64,000 nt of DNA from Cryobacterium sp. HLT2-28 (lineage in GTDB: Bacteria; Actinomycetota; Actinomycetes; Actinomycetales; Microbacteriaceae). Each line of letters begins with the position of its first letter. Within the stretch, counting starts at the first letter, position 1. A program made the translations under genes and the position numbers. This document shows positions 1-8,484 of this stretch, piece by piece. The notes under the pieces were generated by a model. The model made no database searches, was not told where the DNA came from, and saw only the letters and a list, made by a program, of their open reading frames with translations. The DNA is taken from assembly GCF_004402495.1 (NCBI RefSeq), contig NZ_SOFH01000018.1, forward strand, positions 62,001-126,000, read 5' to 3'.

Positions 1-440
1 GTGCTCGGTCCTGCACCATCCCAATCTATGAAAACCCAGCGATCCCCGATGACAAGGTTCCACGGCGCGAGGTCGTTGTGACACATCAGGTTCGGGTCGT
101 CAACTGGCAGCAGCATCTCCCAGCCATCAGGGTCGGGAATTGGAACAGATTCACTCGCATCGTGGATACGGCGGATCATCTGCCCGACGCGTCGCAGATC
201 GTCGGTGCCTAGCGGCATCTGATCCAACGCCATCACGCCTTCGACAAATTCGACAGATTGCCGGCCGGACTCGTCGCGGCCGAGCGGCCGTGGAGCATCT
301 ACACCGTGCGAACGGAGCTCTGCAAGATAGCTCTGCATGACCGAGGTATTGCTGATCCAGGGCTTTCGGACAGTGTCGCCCACTCGCACAACAGCGCCTG
401 ACGCGTTGCCTCCAGTGAGTTCCAGTTCGTCCTCGCCCAT
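1..440 (-). CDS. APH-family (aminoglycoside phosphotransferase-like) kinase, C-terminus outside window
   Basis: Reading the minus strand from an ATG at 440 gives 146 residues with no stop before the window edge, so the gene is partial at its 3' end. Residues 121-128 read HNDLAPWN, the catalytic loop of APH/choline-kinase-like enzymes, and 138-141 read IDWD, the metal-binding aspartate segment that follows it. The family transfers phosphate from ATP to a small-molecule hydroxyl. The N-terminal lobe is short, which is common in small APH-like proteins of soil actinobacteria. The substrate cannot be named; antibiotic resistance is possible but not shown. Confidence 0.7.
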   Translation of the reverse strand, partial: MGEDELELTGGNASGAVVRVGDTVRKPWISNTSVMQSYLAELRSHGVDAPRPLGRDESGRQSVEFVEGVMALDQMPLGTDDLRRVGQMIRRIHDASESVPIPDPDGWEMLLPVDDPNLMCHNDLAPWNLVIGDRWVFIDWDGAGPS

Positions 441-519
441 GCCATCACGCTACCGTCCTGAAGTCGAACCGCTTTCGGAACCCTATCGACACTGGTGTCA
501 CTGGTGATACCGCGTGTCC

Positions 520-723
520 ATGCCAATGACCCTTCGCTTGACCGATGATGAGGCCGACGCCCTGCGTCGCCGTGCCGAGTACGAGAGGCGGTCCATGCAG
601 GACGTCGCCAAGCAGGCAGTGCGTGAATACGTCGAGAACCACAGCCGACAGGACCTGCTGGGCAGTGTCCTTGACGAGGAGCTCCCGCGCTACGCCGAAG
701 CGCTTGACCGCCTCGGCAAGTGA
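520..723 (+). CDS. Ribbon-helix-helix type antitoxin (Doc partner type)
   Basis: The 67-residue protein starts with MPMTLRLTDDEADALRRRA, typical of a CopG/RHH DNA-binding antitoxin: a short basic beta strand followed by two helices. An in-frame GTG at 514 is an alternative start. Its stop overlaps by four bases (GTGA) a downstream frame opening VIYLT, the usual beginning of Doc/Fic-type toxins. This is the normal antitoxin-toxin coupling, but the toxin here is cut short, so the antitoxin is probably orphaned. A degraded copy of its 3' end lies near 10950-10996. Confidence 0.7.
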   Translation: MPMTLRLTDDEADALRRRAEYERRSMQDVAKQAVREYVENHSRQDLLGSVLDEELPRYAEALDRLGK

Positions 724-809
724 TCTACCTCACCTGGCGGGCGCGAGAGTTGCAAACGCTTCATCGCCAAGACAAGTCGTTTGCCTGCCACGAGTCTCAC
801 CAGGAGTGA
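720..809 (+). pseudogene. Truncated Doc/Fic-type toxin remnant
   Basis: Starting at the GTG that overlaps the antitoxin stop, the frame encodes 29 residues beginning VIYLTWRARELQTLH, then stops at 807-809. Full Doc toxins are about 120-130 residues and commonly begin with (M/V)IYLT. Only this start region is left; no HPFxxGN Fic motif is present downstream. The call rests on the five-residue start, the overlap with an RHH antitoxin and the length, so it is inference. Confidence 0.45.
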
Positions 810-1540
810 GGTTTTGGGGGCGCTCGTTCGGGTGCGGCACAGGAACGGCCGGCTGGCTTCTCAAGCGTTCAGACCAGGGTCAGCGCCCGGTTTCGAAGCC
901 GAAGGTCAGCACTTGGCACCAATCATGAGATGGAGGCCGCGCGCTGAAGCCGGTCTTCGCGGGGAGAACTCTCCGGATCGGCGCGGACGTCCTAAAACAC
1001 ACCTTGCTCAACCCACCTAAAGCGGCCGCAAGCCGGACGGCCACTACGACAGAGTCGGGGCTAAACCACCAGCGGCCGAGAATGCCGATGCTGTGTCACT
1101 TGGGAAGGTCCCGCGGAACGTCCACGGCGCTCGCAAACAGGGGCAGCGATGCCAGACCGGTTACTGCTCCGTGGTCATTTCTTCCGACCGCGCCAAGTAG
1201 CCAGCCCATGGCGGCGTCCTCGGTCGGTCTCCACCCAGCCCTCCTTCTCGATCTCGCCTCGGAGTTTGAGCAGGCTCTCGGTCGTCTTGGGTGCAAAGGT
1301 CTCGTCCGGAGCTGTCGGGGTGACCGCACGGGCGACGCAAACAAGTCACTCTTGTGCCGGACTTCGCCGCCGCCCCGGCCGCGGAATCGGAGGGTCATGT
1401 TGCTCGGCGCTTGCCCCGCCCAACGGTCTGATGAGTCATCACGACACTCATCGAGCGCGCCGGGCCGCTTCCCTGGACAGGCTGAGGCGGCGCCCGGAAT
1501 TCTCCTATGCTGGGTGCCCAGGTGGGAGTACGGTCGGGCC
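810..1540. other. Gene-poor stretch between the toxin remnant and the SGNH hydrolase
   Basis: No complete gene is convincing here. The long open frames on both strands look like chance readings of GC-rich DNA. A minus-strand coding relic is listed separately at 1175-1346. A -10-like TATGCT lies at 1505-1510, ahead of the hydrolase start. Confidence 0.5.
1175..1346 (-). pseudogene. Fragment of an unrecognised protein (C-terminal end)
   Basis: One minus-strand frame between an in-frame stop near 1346 and a TGA at 1175-1177 has protein-like composition, including EIEKEGWVETDRGRRHGLA. It has no plausible start codon, so it would be the tail of a decayed gene. I do not recognise the family. It could be chance; the charged, low-proline composition differs from the other frames here. 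Confidence 0.3.
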
Positions 1541-2335
1541 ATGAAACCACAAACCCGATTCCTGTCCAGCGCCCTCGCCGTCGTCTTCGCCGTTTCGGCA
1601 GTGGTCGCTGCCGGTGGCCTTCCGGCCTCCGCCGCGCCCGCGGCCCCGGTCAACAAATACGTCGCCCTGGGTGACTCCTACGCGGCGGGGCAAGGCGGTG
1701 GTGGCTACACGGGCAGCTGCCTGCAAAGTCCGAACGGCTACCCGGCGGTGCTGGATGCGGTCAAGGGGACCAACCTGCTGCGCAACGTAAGCTGCAGCTC
1801 GGCCACGACCGTCGACGTCACCTCCACCCAGTTGTCGGCCCTGAACCGGGGGACCACGCTGGTCACCCTGACCGTGGGGGGTAACGACCTCAACGTCGCC
1901 GGCGTCGCGGCGGCGTGTGCCTCGGCGGACGTGGCGGCGTGCGGGGCTGCCATCTCCTCGGCCGGGGATTTGCTCTACTCCGGTGAGCTGATAGTCCGTC
2001 TGGCCGCGACGTACGCGCAGGTCGCGGTCGCGGCCCCGAACGCCCGCGTGGTCGTAACCGGCTACCCGCTTCTCTTCGCTCCCTCGGCCAACCCGCTGAT
2101 CAGCCAAGTCAACGGCGCCACGGTGGTCCTGAACCAGACCATCCAAGGTGTCGTGGTCCAAGCCCAGGCAGCCCGTCCGAACGCGAGCATCGGCTACGTC
2201 GATGTGTCCGCGGCTTTCGCAGGTCACGCCATCGGCGACGCCGATTCCTGGGTCAACTTCGCCGGCCAGGATGCATTCCATCCGACCCCCGCCGGCTATC
2301 GGGCGTACGCGGCGGCCATCCGGGCGGTCTTGTAG
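1541..2335 (+). CDS. Secreted SGNH/GDSL-type esterase/lipase
   Basis: The 264-residue product has a Sec signal peptide (MKPQTRFLSSALAVVFAVSA, then GLPASAAPA, with likely cleavage after an AxA). SGNH block I is ALGDSYAAG (catalytic Ser), block III is TVGGNDLN, and block V is DAFHPTPAGY, with the catalytic Asp and His. Paired cysteines fit an exported, disulfide-containing actinobacterial lipase. ATG 1541 is preferred because the signal peptide begins there and a GGGAG purine run precedes it; the open frame extends far upstream but without meaningful content. It probably hydrolyses extracellular esters. Confidence 0.9.
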   Translation: MKPQTRFLSSALAVVFAVSAVVAAGGLPASAAPAAPVNKYVALGDSYAAGQGGGGYTGSCLQSPNGYPAVLDAVKGTNLLRNVSCSSATTVDVTSTQLSALNRGTTLVTLTVGGNDLNVAGVAAACASADVAACGAAISSAGDLLYSGELIVRLAATYAQVAVAAPNARVVVTGYPLLFAPSANPLISQVNGATVVLNQTIQGVVVQAQAARPNASIGYVDVSAAFAGHAIGDADSWVNFAGQDAFHPTPAGYRAYAAAIRAVL

Positions 2336-2640
2336 CGCCGCGGCCGAGGCCCACACCTCACCCGTTGCTCCTGACGCAGTTCGACGATTCGTGTCTTGTT
2401 CACAGGTTTAATATTGACGCCACCTCTCCCGTTGGCACCACGCCACGGTGACGCCAGTGAACCGCCACATAGCCGCCACTTGCGCGGCACGCCATTCTCC
2501 TCGGGACGATCACTGCACGCAGCGAGTCTGGCTCCCGGCCGGCAACGTCGCAGAGAAACCGCTTCGCCAGTCAGCGAACCCTCAGAGGTGAAGCGGCATG
2601 CAGATCGGGGCCGTCCGGGTTCAGTCTGATCAGAGCTATG

Positions 2641-3327
2641 TCAGCAGCAGGCGCCCGTATCGGCGGTCCGTTCGCCCGTGAGGGCGATGATCGGCACTGC
2701 GCAGGCGTCGCCCTTCCAAGCTTCCGCACCCTCCCGGATGGCAAACCCTGCGATCACGAGGGCGGCGATCGAATCCGCCCACGCCCACCCCAGGAACGAA
2801 TTGAGCAGCAGCCCGGCCAGGAGAGCGGCGGACAGGTAGCTGCAGATCAGGGTCTGCTTCGAGTCCGCCACGGCCGACGCGGATCCCAGCTCCCGGCCGG
2901 TGCGACGTTCGAACCAGCTCAGGACAGGCATGACGGCGAGGCTGACGGCGGCAAGCGCGATCCCGACGGGGCTGTGCTCCGCTTCGCGAAGGCCGAAGAG
3001 CGACAGGCAGGAATCGACGATCACGTAGGCGGCCAGGCCGAAGAAGGAGTATGCAACGACGCGCAGCGCGACCTTCTCGCGCTTCTCCGGGTCGGGGGCG
3101 GCGAATTGCCAGGCGATCGCGGCCGCAGAGAGAACTTCGACGATGGAGTCGAGACCGAAGCCGATCAGGGCGGCAGAGGATGCCACGGTGCCGGCGGTGA
3201 GCGCGATGACCGCCTCGATCACGTTGTAGGTGATCGTGACGGCGACGACGAGCCGGATTCGGCGTTGAAGGATCAGTTTCCGGACCGGGTCCAGGGCGGG
3301 GGCGGGTCCGCTCGTGGTGGCGGTCAT
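2641..3327 (-). CDS. Cation diffusion facilitator-like transporter
   Basis: The 228-residue integral membrane protein starts at ATG 3327, overlapping the upstream ArsR stop by four bases. Predicted helices carry GFGLDSIVEVLSAAAIAW and ADSIAALVIAGFAIREG, which contain the paired acidic motifs of CDF metal transporters (DSxxE-type site in TM2, ADSxxA in TM5). The cytoplasmic C-terminal domain of classic CDF proteins is reduced to a short tail ending CC. Paired with a cysteine-rich ArsR sensor, it most likely exports a soft divalent metal. The exact ion is unknown. Confidence 0.85.
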   Translation of the reverse strand: MTATTSGPAPALDPVRKLILQRRIRLVVAVTITYNVIEAVIALTAGTVASSAALIGFGLDSIVEVLSAAAIAWQFAAPDPEKREKVALRVVAYSFFGLAAYVIVDSCLSLFGLREAEHSPVGIALAAVSLAVMPVLSWFERRTGRELGSASAVADSKQTLICSYLSAALLAGLLLNSFLGWAWADSIAALVIAGFAIREGAEAWKGDACAVPIIALTGERTADTGACC

Positions 3328-3677
3328 GCTCTGGTCCCGCAACAGAGGGGCAGATCGCAGTCTTCGTCGCAGCATTCGACGCCGTCGTCCACCGCGAGCA
3401 CAACGGCGAAGAGCAACGTCAGCGCTCGGGTCAGGTGTTGGTCGACGATTTCGTACCGTGTTTGTCGGCCCTCCGTCACGGCGGCAACAATGCCGCAACC
3501 GCGCAGGCAGCTCAAATGGTTCGATACGTTCGAGCGTGTGAGGTCGAGGTCGCGCGCCAGCCGGGCGGGATAGCCGGGCTGCTCGAGGAGGCTGAGCAGG
3601 ATCCGTGAACGGGTCGGATCGGCCATTGCACGGCCGAGCCGGATCATGACATCGAGGCGCGAAGCAATCGTCAGCAT
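3324..3677 (-). CDS. ArsR/SmtB-family metal-sensing repressor
   Basis: This 117-residue winged-helix protein contains ADPTRSRILLSLLEQPGYP and TRSNVSNHLSCLRGCGIV, the recognition-helix region of ArsR/SmtB proteins. The C-terminus is unusually cysteine-rich (ECCDEDCDLPLCC), like CmtR/CadC-type sensors of Cd(II)/Pb(II). It is the first gene of a two-gene operon with a cation efflux gene (ATGA overlap). Direct repeats of TGACCAT at 3682-3688 and 3700-3706, just upstream of its start, are a possible operator. Induction of the efflux pump by metal is the obvious model (inference). Confidence 0.88.
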   Translation of the reverse strand: MLTIASRLDVMIRLGRAMADPTRSRILLSLLEQPGYPARLARDLDLTRSNVSNHLSCLRGCGIVAAVTEGRQTRYEIVDQHLTRALTLLFAVVLAVDDGVECCDEDCDLPLCCGTRA

Positions 3678-3681
3678 GAAC

Positions 3682-3706
3682 TGACCATACAGCCACCGAT
3701 GACCAT
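3682..3706. promoter_or_regulatory. Candidate ArsR operator, direct repeat
   Basis: Two TGACCAT heptamers start 18 bp apart immediately upstream of the ArsR gene start at 3677. ArsR-family operators are more often inverted repeats, so this is tentative. Confidence 0.35.
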
Positions 3707-4035
3707 TGGTTGAACTCGGTGAACGAACGTTGAGTGACGCGCACGGAGCGTGAATTGCAGAGGCAGGAGGCTGCTCACCTGGGGTGTCACGGATGGGTAT
3801 CTGTTGAGACGGGCGAGCGGCTAGAGTCCGATCACGGAGTAGCGGCGGTCGATTCCCGTGTCCGGTGGTCGAATAGTCACCGGCCCAAGCGCCATCACCC
3901 CGCCGCGACTACGGCAAACTAGGACCACACGAGAGTGGCCCTGTTTTCACTTGGCAGAAATACCCTTGTCTTCAGTGGGCGTCCACAAGCCACCCCCGCT
4001 CTCGGCTTCGAACACACCCCGCACCAGGAGGAGCA
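3707..4035. other. Intergenic region before the DapA-family gene
   Basis: No gene is supported. It contains a -10-like TAGAGT near 3823, and it ends with an AGGAGGAG ribosome-binding site directly before the ATG at 4036. Confidence 0.4.
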
Positions 4036-4938
4036 ATGAGCATCTTCACTGGCCTGAGCGCCTTCCCCCTGACCCCGTTTCAGAACGATGCGGTCGACGA
4101 GCACGCGTATATCGGCCTGATCCAAAGGTTGAGTGTTGCGAAGGTGGACTCGATCACAACGCTGGGCTCGACGGGCTCCTATGCCTATCTCACCCCGAAC
4201 GAGCGTGCCCGCGTCGCAGGTATTGCCGTTGAGCATGCTGGCGAGACGCCCGTTTTCGCGGGGGTTGGGGCGCTGCGAACCTCCCAGATCCTCACGAACA
4301 TCGACCATGCCGAACAAGCCGGAGCCGCAGGAGTGCTGCTGGCTCCGATGAGCTACCAGCCCCTCACCGACGACGACGTATTCGAGCTGTTTCGCACCGT
4401 CACCGAGCACACCGAGCTTCCCGTGATCGTCTACGACAACCCCGGCACCACCCACTTCACCTTCAGCATCGACCTCTACGCCCGCATCGCCCGCCTGCCG
4501 GGGATCGCGTCGATCAAGATCCCCGGGGTGCCTTCCGACCCCGCCGCAGCCCGCGCCCACGTCTCGGCGGTCCGAGCCGAGGTGCCCAAGCACGTCACGA
4601 TCGGCGTGTCCGGTGACGCATTCGCCGCGACGGGTTTGAATGCGGGATGTGATGCCTGGTATTCGGTCATCGGGGGTATCGTCCCTGCGGCTGCGCTCGC
4701 AATCACGCGAGCCGCACAAGAAGGCCGGGCGGCGGACGCGGCGGCAGAATCAGAACTGCTCGCCCCGCTGTGGCGTCTGTTTGCCGAGTTCGGAGGCAGT
4801 CTGCGCGTGGTCGCTGCCATCGCGGAGCACCTCGGCCTCGCCCCGCACGAGAGCCTGCCGCTCCCGATCCTAGGGCTGACCGAGGCGCGACGGGCACGTA
4901 TCGCCGAGGTGGTGAATGAGCTCCGACTCGACCGATGA
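4036..4938 (+). CDS. DapA/DHDPS-family aldolase (dihydrodipicolinate synthase-like)
   Basis: The 300-residue protein belongs to the class I aldolase/lyase family of TIM barrels. Visible hallmarks are GSTGSYAYL (pyruvate carboxylate site), PVIVYDNPGTT with the conserved Tyr, and ASIKIPG with the Schiff-base Lys. A strong AGGAGGAG ribosome site sits 4-5 bases before the ATG. It is monocistronic and far from the lysine biosynthesis cluster at 28-34 kb, and several positions diverge from true DapA. It may therefore act on another 2-keto acid aldol rather than in lysine synthesis. Confidence 0.85.
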   Translation: MSIFTGLSAFPLTPFQNDAVDEHAYIGLIQRLSVAKVDSITTLGSTGSYAYLTPNERARVAGIAVEHAGETPVFAGVGALRTSQILTNIDHAEQAGAAGVLLAPMSYQPLTDDDVFELFRTVTEHTELPVIVYDNPGTTHFTFSIDLYARIARLPGIASIKIPGVPSDPAAARAHVSAVRAEVPKHVTIGVSGDAFAATGLNAGCDAWYSVIGGIVPAAALAITRAAQEGRAADAAAESELLAPLWRLFAEFGGSLRVVAAIAEHLGLAPHESLPLPILGLTEARRARIAEVVNELRLDR

Positions 4939-5057
4939 ACCCACTCATCGGGTCCCGTCCCAGCACGGCGGACACGGTGGTCGCTATCCCGGCAAGTATT
5001 CGCGAGCAGCGCGCGGGGCTGGCCTCGCTTGAAACTGCCTGCGGCTGCGCACAATGG

Positions 5058-5120
5058 GGACCCCTATCGAGACGACTTCCTGCCACAGCGCGGTAGGCGG
5101 GCGTGGGGCCTTCTGTTTTC
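5058..5120. repeat. Dispersed intergenic repeat, copy A
   Basis: About 63 bp here match the segment at 11947-12010, both beginning GGACCCCTATCGAGACGA and continuing through CCACAGCGCGGTAGGCGGGC, with a few substitutions and one small indel. Both copies are outside genes. Confidence 0.7.
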
Positions 5121-5176
5121 CCTGACGACGCGCGTTGATAATAGTCCGCTGGCGCCCCATCGGGCGGAGGAGCAGA

Positions 5177-5215
5177 ATGTTCGTCATCGAGTTTCAACGT
5201 CGACCGGGAAGGTAA
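5177..5215 (+). CDS. 12-residue upstream ORF / leader peptide
   Basis: A GGAGGAG ribosome site is followed by ATG at 5177 and the frame MFVIEFQRRPGR, with TAA directly abutting the next gene's ATG at 5216. The spacing and strong ribosome site suggest real translation that couples to the downstream NTF2-fold gene. The peptide has no recognisable attenuation codon run. Confidence 0.45.
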   Translation: MFVIEFQRRPGR

Positions 5216-5650
5216 ATGAGCGACCTCGATGTGCGCGAATTATTTCTGCGGGCAATCACGGACAACGACCCGGAGGCCATGCGCGAAGGCCTCCAGCGTT
5301 TGTTCGGTCTCACCGGGGAGGGGCTCTCACCGGACGCTGAGTTTCGGCTTCGTGACGAAGACTACGTGATGGAGATGCCGCAGTCGGGGGAGCGCATCCG
5401 TGGACGTGAGGCCATGCGGGCAATGCAGGAGGCTTTTCCTGTTCCCCCCTCGATCACCCTGCGCCGAGTCGTGGGGTCGGGGCAAATCTGGGTCGTCGAG
5501 GGGATGAATGACTATGCCGGGGACGTGTGGCACGTGGTGGTCATTCTGGAGTTCGGAGCGGACGGGTCGATCATCCGCGATACCCGCTATTACACGCAAA
5601 AGTCGGAGGCACCCGGATGGCGGGCCGACTGGGTGGAGCCCATCGACTAG
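5216..5650 (+). CDS. NTF2-like / SnoaL-fold protein
   Basis: The 144-residue protein has the cone-shaped NTF2/SnoaL pattern: an N-terminal helix (DLDVRELFLRAITDNDPEAM), a central YVMEMPQSGERIRGREAMRA, and C-terminal beta strands ending in ILEFGADGSIIRDTRYYTQK. Members are small cytosolic enzymes or ligand-binding proteins, often polyketide cyclase- or isomerase-like. The start is fixed by the stop of the upstream leader ORF abutting it. No operon partner hints at a substrate. Confidence 0.75.
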   Translation: MSDLDVRELFLRAITDNDPEAMREGLQRLFGLTGEGLSPDAEFRLRDEDYVMEMPQSGERIRGREAMRAMQEAFPVPPSITLRRVVGSGQIWVVEGMNDYAGDVWHVVVILEFGADGSIIRDTRYYTQKSEAPGWRADWVEPID

Positions 5651-5689
5651 ACGACTCTGCTCGGGGCAAGGCTCCGCGAACGAGCGACA

Positions 5690-6101
5690 TGCCCATGTAC
5701 GGGCATCAAATGACCGGAAAGTGTGGAACGGTCAGCTGGAACGGGGAGCGTTGCTATCCAGGTGGTTGGACGATCGTTATTGCGGTAGTTGTGTTCGTCG
5801 GTCTGGGTAGGCTGGCGGTGCCAGATCAAACTTTTGGACGATGTCTTTGACATACCTGATGAGCCAACTCGGGGCATCCGGCGAAGCGCAGGCAGTTATC
5901 GGTGCGGGCCTCAATGCTGTGATGGCCGTCACCGGGGCGGCTGCGTTGCTCCTCATGGCGATCCACCTGGGCTGGGCGCTAATTGTTTTGCTGCGCAACC
6001 GCGATGTCGAAATGAAACGCTTCCATAGGTTTTCACTCCTTGTTTGGGCCATCTGGCTCGTCCCATATTTCACCGGCGCCATAGGCACCAGCTTGGGCTG
6101 A
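5690..6101 (+). pseudogene. HsmA/TIGR03987-like small membrane protein, 5' half frameshifted
   Basis: The frame from ATG 5841 to 6101 (86 residues) carries TM segments and the family-like end MKRFHRFSLLVWAIWLVPYF, matching the C-terminal two thirds of HsmA-type proteins of about 130 residues. The missing N-terminal part seems present in other frames upstream: VWNGQLERGALLSRWL resembles the family's first loop, and a VVVFVGLG segment its second helix. At least two frameshifts are implied. An intact short protein starting at 5841 cannot be excluded. Confidence 0.5.
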
Positions 6102-6284
6102 GTCTGGCCACCGGCCGTCATTTTTCAGCGACCGGTTACGTGCAGCTGAAGACTCCTTTCGACAACGTCGAATACTCCGTGATTGAGATACCCTTTGCCG
6201 TCCGCATAACGGCAAATCTCACCGCCCTCGTTTGACGTCTGTATTAAACGGAACCCCAACGGGGATTCTCTTAGACTCGATCCC

Positions 6285-6914
6285 GTGACTGGCAATGTGG
6301 TTCGAGAGGCGTATGCCGATCGAGCCGAGGAGTACACGTCGTTGCTCGGATCGATGGCGAATACGCACGAATCGGATCAGCGGCTGGTCGCCAAGTGGGC
6401 GAGCGACCTGCGGGGGCCGGTAATCGATGCGGGATGCGGTCCTGGGCATTGGACGGATTTCCTCAGGAAGCTCGGTGTCGAGGCGGAGGGCGTCGATCAG
6501 GTTCAAGAATTTATCGGACGAGCGAAAGCAAGATTTCCGGCGGTCTCGTTCCGAATCGGCTCACTTGGCGATCTCGACGTCCCAGACGGGTACGCAGTGG
6601 CAGTTCTTGCTTGGTACTCCGTCATCCACCTTGCCCCCGATGAGTTGACATCGGTCTTGCGTGAGTTCGCTCGATGCATTGCACCTGGCGGCAGTCTCCT
6701 CGTCGGCTTCTTCGAGGGCGACGCCGTTGTGCCGTTTCCGCACGCCGTCACCACCGCGTATTTCTGGCCCGTCGGCGAGATGAGCGCACAGCTCGAGACC
6801 GCAGGATTCAAGGTTCACGAGGTGCATACTCGAACCGATCCGGGCAAGCGACCCCACGCCGCGATCATCGCCCGCCGAACCGACCTGTCAATCGCCTCCT
6901 TAGGTCTCGACTAG
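6285..6914 (+). CDS. Class I SAM-dependent methyltransferase
   Basis: The 209-residue protein has a Rossmann-type methyltransferase core. Motif I is VIDAGCGPGHWTDFL (about residues 46-60), motif II is around EAEGVDQV, and motif IV is GYAVAVLAWYSVIHL. The C-terminal half follows the small UbiE/BioC-like pattern (FARCIAPGGSLLVGFF). The GTG start has no clear Shine-Dalgarno, but a -10-like TAGACT lies 7-8 bases ahead, consistent with a leaderless transcript. Substrate is unknown and the gene is monocistronic. Confidence 0.85.
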   Translation: MTGNVVREAYADRAEEYTSLLGSMANTHESDQRLVAKWASDLRGPVIDAGCGPGHWTDFLRKLGVEAEGVDQVQEFIGRAKARFPAVSFRIGSLGDLDVPDGYAVAVLAWYSVIHLAPDELTSVLREFARCIAPGGSLLVGFFEGDAVVPFPHAVTTAYFWPVGEMSAQLETAGFKVHEVHTRTDPGKRPHAAIIARRTDLSIASLGLD

Positions 6915-7074
6915 CGGGAAACTCCGATTCCGCTTGGTCCACGGGAAGGGAAGCGCAGCCGTCAAAACGGACTGTTTCATGGACCAACCTTCTGCGGGGC
7001 GCCGAAGACAGCGCGCCCGGGTTGGGCCCCGCTCCGTGTGGAGCCACCGAAGTGGCGAGGCTCGGTGGGCTTGG

Positions 7075-8484
7075 TCAGTGGTTTGATGTCAGTGCCTGGC
7101 CGATGATGCGGGCTCCGTCGGCGAACGCGCCGGGGTTGGGGCCTGAGTAATTCAGTCTGATGAAGGGTCCGGTGGGTTCGGCGGGGAACCAGCTTGTGCC
7201 TGCGGCGATCATGACTCCGGCGGCTTCGCAGTCGGCGACCAGGCGGTCGAGGTCGGTTGCGTCGGGCAGTCGAGCCCAGAGATTGAGGCCGCCGGCGGGG
7301 ACGGTGGCGACGTGTGCGTCGGGTGCGTGTGCTCGCAGGCTCGTGAGCAGGAGGTCGCGTCGTGCCCGCAGCTGGGGGCGGAGGTTGCGGAGGTGGGTCT
7401 GCCAGCCGGGTTGGGTGACGACGTCGAGTGCTGCGGCCTGGAGGATCCCGCTGACGTACATCGATTCGGCCCCGCGGTCGGCGAGGATGCGCTCGCGGGC
7501 GGGCCCTCGGGCGACGATGGCCGCGATGCGCACGGAGGGCGAGACGCTCTTGGTGAGCGAACGCACGTAGACGACGTGTCCGGCGTCATCGCGAGCGGCT
7601 ACAGGGCGCGGGTCTGTGTCGATGCCGAAGTCATGAGCCCAGTCGTCCTCGACCAGGAACGCGCCATGCGCTCGCACAACGTCCAGGATCTGGGTCGTGG
7701 CGGCATCCGACCACTGCGCACCGGTGGGGTTGGCGTAAGTGGGTTGCGCGTAGAAAACGCGGGAGCCGGTTTCCTGAAATGCGCGGGCGAGTGCGTCTGG
7801 ATCGGGGCCATTGGGCCCCGACGGGACGGGGACGACCTCGACGCGAGCCTGGGCTGCGGCCTGAATCGCACCCGAGTAGGTCGGCGATTCCATCAGCAGC
7901 GGCTGTCTGGCGGTGACGAGGGCGCGAAAGATCGTGGCCAGACCGCTCTGGCTTCCGGGGAGCACAATGACATCGCTCGGCAGCGGCGGCGTCACGCCGA
8001 CCGGCGTCGCGGCGCCGAGCTCGTGGGCGAACCAGGACTGTAACTCCAGAAGTCCCGCCACCGGTGAACGGGTCAGCGCTGCATCGCTGCGGGCCGCGCG
8101 GGCCAGCGCGGATCGGATCAACCGCTCCGGCTGGAGTTCACGGTCGGGGTAGCCGGCGTGCAGCGCGATCGCGCCCTGCGGCGCTTCACGAAGTGCGGGA
8201 CTCAGCGCGGAGAGGCGGTACTCCGGGGAACGCATCGCCGCAGTCTGCCAGCCGTAATCGAGCGGGCGCGCGGTCCGCACCGCGCGAACAAACGTTCCCG
8301 CTCCGGGGCGCGTCTCGATGAGGCCGTGAGCCACGAGAGTGCGGAGGGCTTTCTGAACCGTCACCGGGCTCGCCCCATACTCCGCGACGAGCGCCCGACT
8401 GGTCGGTAGCCGCGCGCCGGGCGCGCTGCCCGCAATCCACTCACGCAGTGCGGCCACGATCCGAAAACTGCTATCGTTATCCAT
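7075..8484 (-). CDS. MocR/GntR-family regulator with aminotransferase domain
   Basis: The 469-residue protein fuses an N-terminal winged-helix GntR domain (LPTSRALVAEYGASPVTVQK) to a fold-type I PLP aminotransferase domain. PLP-site features include YANPTGAQWSDAAT, VEDDWAHDFG and the Schiff-base Lys in VRSLTKSVSPS. MocR proteins sense amino acids or PLP and usually regulate a divergent gene. Here the start codon overlaps that of a divergent EamA exporter, so the exporter is the likely target. An inverted repeat, ATCCA-N3-TGGAT, is centred on the two starts. Confidence 0.92.
   Translation of the reverse strand: MDNDSSFRIVAALREWIAGSAPGARLPTSRALVAEYGASPVTVQKALRTLVAHGLIETRPGAGTFVRAVRTARPLDYGWQTAAMRSPEYRLSALSPALREAPQGAIALHAGYPDRELQPERLIRSALARAARSDAALTRSPVAGLLELQSWFAHELGAATPVGVTPPLPSDVIVLPGSQSGLATIFRALVTARQPLLMESPTYSGAIQAAAQARVEVVPVPSGPNGPDPDALARAFQETGSRVFYAQPTYANPTGAQWSDAATTQILDVVRAHGAFLVEDDWAHDFGIDTDPRPVAARDDAGHVVYVRSLTKSVSPSVRIAAIVARGPARERILADRGAESMYVSGILQAAALDVVTQPGWQTHLRNLRPQLRARRDLLLTSLRAHAPDAHVATVPAGGLNLWARLPDATDLDRLVADCEAAGVMIAAGTSWFPAEPTGPFIRLNYSGPNPGAFADGARIIGQALTSNH

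Noticed and set aside
1004..1540. Plus-strand open frame extending the SGNH hydrolase by about 180 residues upstream
   Set aside because: The extension has no family-like content, and a clear signal peptide with ribosome site begins at 1541.
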